Below are positions 56,777 through 64,000 of a stretch of DNA of 64,000 bases, one piece after another; position 1 is the first letter of the stretch, and every line of letters starts with the position of its first letter. This stretch comes from Cunninghamia lanceolata (Eukaryota > Streptophyta > Pinopsida > Cupressales > Cupressaceae), in assembly GCA_027924645.1 (NCBI GenBank), contig BSBN01000334.1:7744501-7808500 (forward strand), written 5' to 3'. The position numbers and the translations under genes are program-made. The notes beneath the pieces are model-generated. The model was not told where the DNA came from and ran no database searches. It saw only the letters and a program-made list of their open reading frames with translations.

Positions 56777-58685
56777 AAGATGAACTTAGGGAGAAGACAG
56801 AAAAAAAAGGAAAAATGCATGAAATCAAAGATGGGTCCCAGCAACTAGGCCTAATTAGGTACCCATGTACAAAAGAGTCTCTCACAAATAGAGAAAAGGA
56901 GAAAACCATGTGGGAAAAACTCCTCCTCAAAAGAGAGAACAAACCTCCCTACAAGAGAGCAAGAAAGAGTGAGGGACTAAGAAGCCTCCATAAAAGATGT
57001 CCCAAAAGAATAGGAACATGAAGATGAACATGAAGAACTCCACCTAAGCATGAAGAAGTTGTAGACACTATCGAAAACTGACTACTATAGTGTTGAAAGA
57101 AGAACCTCCTCTAAAACAAGATGAAGATTAGAATCAAGAAGATAAGAATTTGCATGAGTGCCCCCAATGACACTACTCGAGTTAGATGGCAAACAAAGGA
57201 AAAACAACTAGAACTTGAAGATACAGATGGCACAGGTACCAAAAGTTTGAAGAACTGATCAAGTGAAAATGGAAGGTCACCTCCACAAAAGGAATGCAAG
57301 AGTGTCCATATGGTAAATGCTCCATCTCACTGAAATGCATGGGTAACCAACCACTGATGTACCATTTCATCCGCCTAGTACATAGGAACAAATACTAGAT
57401 ACATAACTCACTCCAACGTGAAACCAAGGAAGCATTAGCACCAATAGTAGAAACCCCCAATAATGCAGACAAGGGAGAGCCATGACAGGTACACTAAAAC
57501 TATGTGAAACCAGGAAGTGCATGTAGAAGAAACAAGAACATCTGAACATGTAAACATGAAAGTACTAGCAAATAAAAGGCTGTACAAACCAAGGCACACA
57601 TGCATGACAAAGGTGTGATGGAAAAACAAAAGGAAAACATCGACCCCCAATGGCACTTTATATCATAGCACAAAGTATAATAAGGCACAAAAATGATGTC
57701 CAAGATCTCAAGAATACATGTACAATGCTGAGGCACTTTATTTCAGTGTGTTTACATATGAGAAGTGCTTACAATAGAAGCTCACAATGTCCAAAAAATG
57801 ACCACATGCTGAAAATACAATTCTTAGATAGAAATAGAGAAAACCAATAGCAACATGATGAAGTGCATAGAAAAACATGCACTTTCAAAAAAACTAGGAC
57901 CCAAAAAGGAGTCTAGATGCAGAAGATATGACCTGTCCAATTCTCCAAAATGAGAACTGTACAACAATAGTACTGAGAAAACTAATTTCTTGAAAAAACA
58001 AGAAATCAAAACTAAAAACCACCTACACCACTATGAACATCATGAAATTCTACCCCTTTTCAAAAAAAATTGCACTAAAAAATACCACCGTATGACCGAA
58101 ATATGGCCTTTAGAAGATGGAGTGGAAAAATGAAAAGCCCAACGGATAGGGGTAGACAAGGCATAAAACAAACCTCTGCCAAATTTAGATGAACTGCTGC
58201 TAACTTTGGAGTAATTTCTAGAATAGGGATCTGCTAGATAAAATTAGCCCTCTGTCAAACTAGAGGAGCCTCCAGACAAATTAAAAGACCTGCTAACTAT
58301 GGGAACCGCCAAATATAAAGCCATTACTGAAATAAGCACCAAAATTTGGGCACACATTTCAATGTAGCATGCAAGCACATAGGTACAATACTTTTCTTGT
58401 GATTTTTGTAATTAAAAAACACAAAAAATAACATGATTTTTTTAATTTAAAAAAACTTTAAAAAAATGCATGTTATTTTTTTGAAAAAAAATGGTAAAAA
58501 AAAAGAATTTTTTTATTTAAAAAAAATTAAAAAAATAATAGGGCTGGAGGGGTAGAAACCCCCACATATAATTTTTTTTTTTTTAAATAAAAGAATCTTT
58601 TTTTTTAATGTTTTAAAAAATAACAATTTGTAAAAAAAATTAAGTGTTCCTTCTAAAATAAAAAAGCACATGCAATAAAACCAAA
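56777..58685 (-). other. Element D interior, no recognisable gene
   Basis: Short frames occur on both strands (for example 56815-57021 plus, 57435-57656 minus), but none contains a known motif. The 5' leader in element sense (58380-58685) is made of A and T homopolymer runs with two predicted hairpins. Confidence 0.65.
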
Positions 58686-58696
58686 CTTTGATACCA
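58686..58696 (-). promoter_or_regulatory. Element D primer-binding site
   Basis: ctttgatacca reads tggtatcaaag on the minus strand, a tRNA-Met-type site immediately next to the LTR end. Confidence 0.75.
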
Positions 58697-58981
58697 TGTA
58701 GAAGTAGTGATACCAACCTCACAGGACCTAGTGAACACCTGCAAAACCTAAGATTAACCTTCCACAAGAGAAAAAAATAAAGAGAACAATCTACAAAAAA
58801 AAGGATGCAATAAATGAAATGGATTTTTGAAATACATGAGAGAACTTGCTTTTATATTTGCAAGTTAGAAAATCCTAATGATATATTCCTAAGTTTATCT
58901 TAAGTGAAATAAAGTAAAGGTGACTTAATTAATTAATCAATATGATTAAATTAATTAAATAAAGAACCTATTACTCTAACA
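58697..58981 (-). repeat. Element D right (5') LTR
   Basis: It starts tgtagaagtagtg (minus-strand end ...cttctaca) and ends ctctaaca. A TATA box tataaaag on the minus strand at 58849-58856 is conserved in the partner LTR, predicting minus-strand transcription from about 58820. Confidence 0.87.
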
Positions 58982-58986
58982 TCAGC

Positions 58987-59141
58987 CACCAATCCCATTT
59001 ATAATCCACACATCATGACATTTTGATCTTCTTGTGGAGCAATAATGGAAAATCATAAATGTGGAAAAACTAAAACCATCCTCATGAAAGATGGTGAACT
59101 AAAGGGAATGATGCTATTTATCTATTGATTGTGCCAAAAAC
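58987..59141 (-). other. Leader fragment of a Gypsy-G relative with primer-binding site
   Basis: gattgtgccaaaaac at 59128-59142 reads tttttggcacaatc on the minus strand, matching the Gypsy-G primer region (atttttggcacactc). The remaining ~140 bp are 5' leader; element D interrupts it on the left. Confidence 0.6.
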
Positions 59142-61555
59142 TGTTGATGTATAAAATTGTGTGGATTCCAGCACCAACATGGGAAGTTTCAAGAATGTAG
59201 GACTTGACACTTGAAACAACTTCTAGATTTTAAAGAAGTTGGCTCTTCCTATTTCAATGGGGTTTTAGGTAAAGGGAAGAAGAAACAAGATTATAGATAT
59301 AATAAGCAAAACTTCTAACTCTATGGTGATATGCTTGATTTTAGATGTATTTCAGTAACTAGCACAGTGATCAAATTCTCATGATTTGACTATATTAAAG
59401 AGTAAATGTTGCATGATTAACATAGACAGATGATAAATGAATTTAAAACTAAAGGCCATACTCAAGATATTGATTTAGAGACACAAAAAATAACACCAAT
59501 GGCACATAACAGAATTTGTTTAATTAACAATTGGGCAAAATACAAAAGGCACAGAAATATGCATAGGTATATCAACTTCCTTCTTAGAAACAACTAAATT
59601 AAGGCAAAATGATATACTCTGGTCACAATAAAATCTCTAAAATTCTTAATCAATAATGTCTATATGTATTAAAAAATCTTTCTATATTTATAGCCATGAA
59701 ATTTGACTCAAGATCACCCCTAACAGTTAGGATCTCATTGGCATCAATAGAACTGAAACACAACTAGGACTAAACTTACACTAAAAATCTCTTTGAATCT
59801 GCAACTATGTCTTCCTTGTGCACTCATTGGTAGAGCGATAAAAATGTGGCATTGTAACTCATAGTTTTGTTGCAATGTGTGGCACCCTTTGTGAGTTCTC
59901 AAATGGCTCCAAAAACTTCTACGCTACGCTTTCTGCTTGTTGTATAGTTTCCCTTTCATAAATAAGAGACACACAGAAATATGCCACCTCTCGCAACCTA
60001 CCACACTTGAAACTTATACTCGGCAACACCCAGGAACCACTACTGAGAAACTTGGCATTCTCCACTCATTTTGAAAGCTTCTTTACTTTATGCCTTAAAC
60101 ATATGCAGCAATGACACTTGTCATTCTCTGCATTACTTTAGAAACTGCAACATATAATTCACAGGACCCACCGTATGTTTCTTTACTTCTTAAAATAGAG
60201 ACACAATATGGTGACATGCAGTGCCATCTGCATAAAGCAACATAGGAACGTGGCGCAGCCTAGCTGTTTCTAAAGTTTATCAAAATAGTCTCTTGATATA
60301 CCATGGAGATGATACTTGTCATCCTCTGTGTACCCCTAAAACTTATAAGAAACACATACGTGGTGACCTCTGGTAGCTTCAAAGATTTCTTTTTAACATC
60401 TCCCTTGCACAACATGTGGCACGTCCTGCAACAACTAAAAACTGTCATAACATCCCTTGGGCCCACCATATGATTCTCAGTGCCTAAAGCTATTAAAAGA
60501 GATACATGCAACAACGTTCGCTACTGCAACAAAAGGACACTTGGCACCACCTGCGGGCAAGTTGTAGCAAAAGAAACTATTTACCAAGGCTTGCGGCAGT
60601 GACACATGGCGCACTCCACATGTAGGAAATAAATTTAATAAAAAGATACACGGCCAACAATACATAGCGCCTTCCACACACGAGAATATGAAGCATAAAA
60701 GAAACATGTGGAATCCCCTATAAGCACTGGATTTGACACATGGCAGCCTCATGGGTAATTCAACATTCTCCTTAGAGGTCCTCCACATTGACACATGGCA
60801 CGTTCTGTACATAGGAAACATATAGAAACAAGAATAGTAATAGAAATTGTAGATATACTAAGCTATAACCAAGCAAAACAAAATGTAGAGTTTGGCTCTA
60901 CAGTTCATGGCGACTACAAGGACTTCTGTGCCCACTTAGAAAGAATTCTAGAATCAACAGAAAAACTCCAAAAAACAAAATTATATTGCCACTATTAATG
61001 AAAAGAATCACAATTTCTGTAAGGCGACCTGATATACAGACCACTCTAAATTTGACAATCCCTTTCTACTCTACAAATCCTAGAAAGAAAAATCTAAATT
61101 GATGATGTCCTTATGAGAAAAAGATTACAAAATCTGTACCACAACATGTAATTGAAATTCAAGCTTAGCCATTGGAACCATGACTACTTCCACTTCTTCC
61201 ACACTAGCAGAATCACTCAGACCTTAGAAAATGGTCTAATCATTTTGTTCGATTAGCAGCTAAGAATTTATGGCATCAATCATTAAAACTATACTATCAT
61301 CAGGAAAGGGAGAAGGTAAGCCTAACTGCACCAATTTCTCAATGTGTCTCTTCATATTCTTAACACCCTCCTTTACCACATCAAGTAGTGCCTTGCAACT
61401 CATAGCAGCTGAATAATAACTTAGAACTTCATTACTTTCTTTGCAGCAATCATCCTATCACTTACACTAGTAGCTAACAAAGTCTCATTACTTGTGTCAT
61501 AAATTTTCTGCAATAAGAGCTGGGAATCTAAAACCCTCAAAGAAACAATAGACAA
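59142..61555 (-). repeat. LTR of a Gypsy-G relative, minus strand, truncated
   Basis: The first ~220 bp are the reverse complement of the end of the Gypsy-G LTR (tgttgatg-aaaattgtg, accaacatgggaag, ttcaagaatgt, cttgaaacaac, aatgggg, gggaagaagaaacaag). A TATA-like tataaata on the minus strand lies at 59685-59692. Farther right (about 59930-60800) is a degenerate repeat region. The LTR is cut by the copia LTR starting at 61556. Confidence 0.72.
59930..60800. repeat. Degenerate tandem repeat region inside the Gypsy-G-type LTR
   Basis: Phrases like (g)acacatggc(a/g)c...ctcc-aca...aggaa(a)cata recur about every 60-110 bp (around 60225-60255, 60345-60380, 60410-60430, 60535-60555, 60600-60625, 60655-60680, 60735-60755, 60788-60810). 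Units are strongly diverged. Confidence 0.5.
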
Positions 61556-61823
61556 TGTTGTAGGAATCAAGGGCAACACTGAGAGGGGGGGTGAATCAGT
61601 GTTGTGTGATTTTCAAATCCTTTTTAAACTTTAACTTTCAAAGCTCAAAAAGAAAGATACCATTTGATTTGTAAAATACATATGCACATGACTGTGAATA
61701 CAGAAAGAGAACAAAAACTTCATAAGTAAATCAAACACACACAAAGAAGATCAATATGAATCATGACACAAGATATGCACGAGTGGAAAACCCATCAGGG
61801 GTAGAAAAACCACTCCAAAACTT

Positions 61824-61992
61824 CCTCACTGGCTTAAATGAAAAACTTCTTCCAAATGTCTCACTGACATATACAAGGTCTCACTGACCACAAGCTTCAC
61901 TAGCATAGAAAGGTCTCACTGACCACAAGCTTCACTAGATAGAAAGGTCTCACTAACCACAGGCCTCATTGGCATACTGTGCCTCACTGGCA
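61824..61992 (-). repeat. gcctcactggc array (minus-strand cagtgaggc)
   Basis: Eight or nine words of the type tctcactga or cctcactggc occur here. They include a 34-35-bp tandem pair (61879-61913 and 61914-61947, both tctcactgaccacaagcttc and onwards). The array is placed as in Copia-B, just before the U5 block in element sense. Confidence 0.8.
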
Positions 61993-62728
61993 AACCAAAT
62001 CACCAACAAACATAATAAGCAAATCAGAGGGATACTCTGTTTCCATTCAATACAAAACATATGTCTGTCAAATACTCATTCTATTCAATCTGACATCTGG
62101 ATACACTCAACAATCCTTTATTCTGATCCAACCAACAACACACTGCATCAATCCATTGCCAAACCAATATATACAATTTCATAATTTTTCACAACTGTTT
62201 CAATCCTTGATCTTCTTGCATTTGCAAATACGCTCTTTTCAAATTCTATGTCCTGCAAATCCATTTTAGTGAGCATAAAACCTTTCATATTTTGAAAAAC
62301 AAATTCAATGATTTTCATTATCTTATTTTTACCCTCATATCTATAAATGTCTTCCATTTAATGCCCCCATTCAATTCCCTGTCAGAATCTCTATTCTTCA
62401 AAATATATCTTCAAAAACACTTCATATTTTCTTTGCAAAAGAAAATCCTATAAAAAATAATTCTTCAATTAATCTTCCTTCATGTATGATTCTTCATATT
62501 CCTAAAAAAACTTCATTTTGCATAAGACTTTTCATCTTCATGCAATCTCCTTCTCTGCAAATTCCTGCAATCAAACTCTTTATCTTCTCAAGAAAAAAAA
62601 AACATTGATATTCTTCTGTATGCAATGACTCTTCAATTTGCATAAATAATTTCTTAAAAATCTATGTGCAATTCTATATTCCCTTGCATATATTTTCATT
62701 TTCTCCAACATTTCATTATTGTCTTTTT

Positions 62729-62749
62729 AAAAAAAAAAAAAAAAAAAAA
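62729..62749 (+). repeat. 21-base A homopolymer
   Basis: An uninterrupted run of A lies within the LTR at 61556-64000, in an A/C/T-rich stretch (62380-62960) made of many cttca and cttcaat words. Confidence 0.9.
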
Positions 62750-63729
62750 CTTCAATTTCTTCTCTGCATATTGAAGATCCTGCAATCTTATTCATCTCAA
62801 AAATATCTTCAATTAATAATGCACCATTCCCTTAAAAAATAAAAACATCTTCTATAGAGGCTTCCTTTTCATAAAAGGCATTACAAAAAAAAATCTTCAT
62901 TTATCTCTTCAGTTTCTACGAGGAAGATTTTGAAGATAAAAGAAACTTCCCAAAAAAATATATCTTAAAACCTTCTTTTTAGGAGCTAAAAGATAACCTT
63001 TCTAAAACAATCATATAGAGATGACGTCTATTTCCCCTTCAAAGTTTGAAGCCAATTATTCAGGAAGAGATTTGAATATATACCATTGATCACAACATTC
63101 ACGCTTTGAACATCTTTAAAAGGAACCGTTGATTTCATTTTGGCGCCCATGCGCTCAAGGTAGGAACCTGATCCATTGGTGGTAAAGAGAGGAGAGGCCG
63201 GTTACCCATGGTTTCATAACCCTTCAGCAGGTCACTCATAAGTGAAGTGACCTTTTGCAGCAAGTCACTTTCAAAATATAAGAAAAGTGCAATTTGCACT
63301 AGACGGGCAGAGAGGGTAAACATAGATTATGTTTTAGATGCATAATAACAACCTTCAACCATACCTCCTTGAAATTCATTTAAATCTTAGTAAATAAAAA
63401 CTTAAGATTTCACTATAAATACCTCTGTCATCATTGTGTTACCAAACAGGGCAATTCTTCAACTCCTGAAGATGTATAATCACAAACAACATACTACTAG
63501 AAAGATGATCCACTTGTAAACTCTTGTTCACTTTTGCTCACCTCTAAACAAACATGTTGATGACACCAAAAACTTTACCAATAGCAATCTAGTTATAATC
63601 ACCCTTATCAACCTGTAACATCAAGAAATCATCTCCAAATGAACAACTCTTGTTTGGCATTCCTAATAGAATGAACAATTGTGAGAGACATCATCCTGAA
63701 CGACATATGCCAATAGTGCAAGTGCAAGT

Positions 63730-63845
63730 GATCAAACCATCTGCAAGACTCACATGATGTGATCAACTTTGCATCATGATCAACATATCAACTTCTAAAG
63801 CCCCAAGAAGATCAAACCATCTGCAAGACTCACATGATGTGATCA
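63730..63845 (+). repeat. 36-bp perfect direct repeat, 80 bp apart
   Basis: 63730-63765 and 63810-63845 are identical; each starts gatcaaaccatctgcaag and ends cacatgatgtgatca. Each copy contains the inverted pair TCACAT-g-ATGTGA. The 44-bp spacer is unique. Confidence 0.9.
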
Positions 63846-64000
63846 TCAGAAGACATTAAGGATTCAAAATATAAGAAACAAACAATACATTGTCTCTGTA
63901 TTAAATCACTGCCATTCTTGAGGATTTATTCATGAATTATTTGTACAAGACCAAACACAACTCTATCAAGCATTCTGCATCCCTAAAACATTCTCTGCAA

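Larger units (their letters stand above)
56483..58981 (-). mobile_element. Element D: compact non-autonomous LTR retrotransposon
   Basis: LTRs of about 285 bp (56483-56766 and 58697-58981) flank 1.93 kb. On the minus strand a primer site tggtatcaaag follows the right LTR, and a polypurine tract aagggggacc precedes the left LTR. Flanking 5-mers tcaac (56478-56482) and tcagc (58982-58986) are a one-mismatch target duplication. No Gag, protease or RT motif is visible. LTRs differ by about 9% over 110 bp. The element inserted into the 5' leader of a Gypsy-G relative, whose LTR follows at 59142. It is larger than TRIM elements but shares their logic: only cis signals. Confidence 0.85.
61556..64000 (-). 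repeat. Copia LTR, minus strand, running off the window
   Basis: It begins TGTTGTAGGAATC (minus-strand end ...ctacaaca) with the reverse complement of the copia U5 tail (gagggggggtgaatcag, 61583) and of the U5 block (tggaaaacccatcaggggta, 61784). No primer site lies to its left, so it is either a 3' LTR with its interior beyond 64000 or a solo LTR. At 2445 bp or more it is longer than Copia-B's LTR. Confidence 0.72.

Noticed and set aside
57435..57736. Cys/Leu/Phe-rich minus-strand ORFs as membrane proteins or an env-like gene of element D
   Set aside because: Overlapping short frames without consistent start, signal or family motif; composition alone explains the hydrophobicity.
61824..61992. 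CRISPR-like array (spaced repeats)
   Set aside because: Units are degenerate, spacers are irregular and partly duplicated, and the array lies inside a plant LTR; similar arrays occur in the other copia LTRs.

Overview
This window is plant nuclear DNA, probably from a seed plant with a very large, repeat-choked genome. A gymnosperm such as a conifer fits best, but that is an inference: no host gene, tRNA or rRNA is visible to decide it. Apart from stretches I cannot classify, everything I can identify is a transposable element. These are Ty1/copia and Ty3/gypsy LTR retrotransposons in nested layers, a full-length L1-type LINE with DUF4283-type ORF1, and a fragment of a second LINE.

Layout. 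(1) 1-1241: 3' tail and 3' LTR of a copia element (Copia-1). (2) 1242-2588: AT-rich, no gene seen. (3) 2589-11430: minus-strand LTR element with short LTRs, a tRNA-Met-type primer site and about 8 kb of interior with no readable coding sequence. (4) 11436-39810: an old copia element (Copia-A) with decayed gag and pol. A second copia-type element (Copia-B, 13900-20959) sits in its protease region. Its 3' LTR is split by a gypsy-type element with 3.3-kb LTRs (Gypsy-G, 24402-38120), which itself carries a younger gypsy element (Gypsy-H, 29340-33868). (5) 39811-41816: unclassified sequence with a minus-strand LINE RNase H remnant. (6) 41817-43274: a solo LTR of a Gypsy-H relative with a perfect 5-bp target duplication. 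(7) About 43280-56427: a decayed minus-strand gypsy element (Gypsy-C); its right LTR is split by a 6.2-kb LINE (49823-56043) with a 17-bp target duplication. (8) 56483-58981: a compact 2.5-kb minus-strand non-autonomous LTR element (element D). (9) 59142-61555: minus-strand LTR of a Gypsy-G relative. (10) 61556-64000: minus-strand copia LTR running off the window.

The elements fall into providers and dependants. Only Copia-A, Gypsy-C and the LINE ever carried reverse transcriptase here, and all three copies are broken. Copia-B has only a C-terminal Gag (coiled coil plus zinc knuckles). Gypsy-G has only Gag. Gypsy-H has Gag-protease in one frame. Element D and the 2589-11430 element have no readable protein. 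All five lack polymerase, yet most keep paired LTRs, primer sites and target duplications, so they were probably mobilised by enzymes supplied by relatives. Rough LTR comparison by eye (about 11% Copia-A, 10% Gypsy-G, 5-6% Copia-B, 3% Gypsy-H) agrees with the order implied by nesting. The only intact long reading frame is LINE ORF1 (478 codons).
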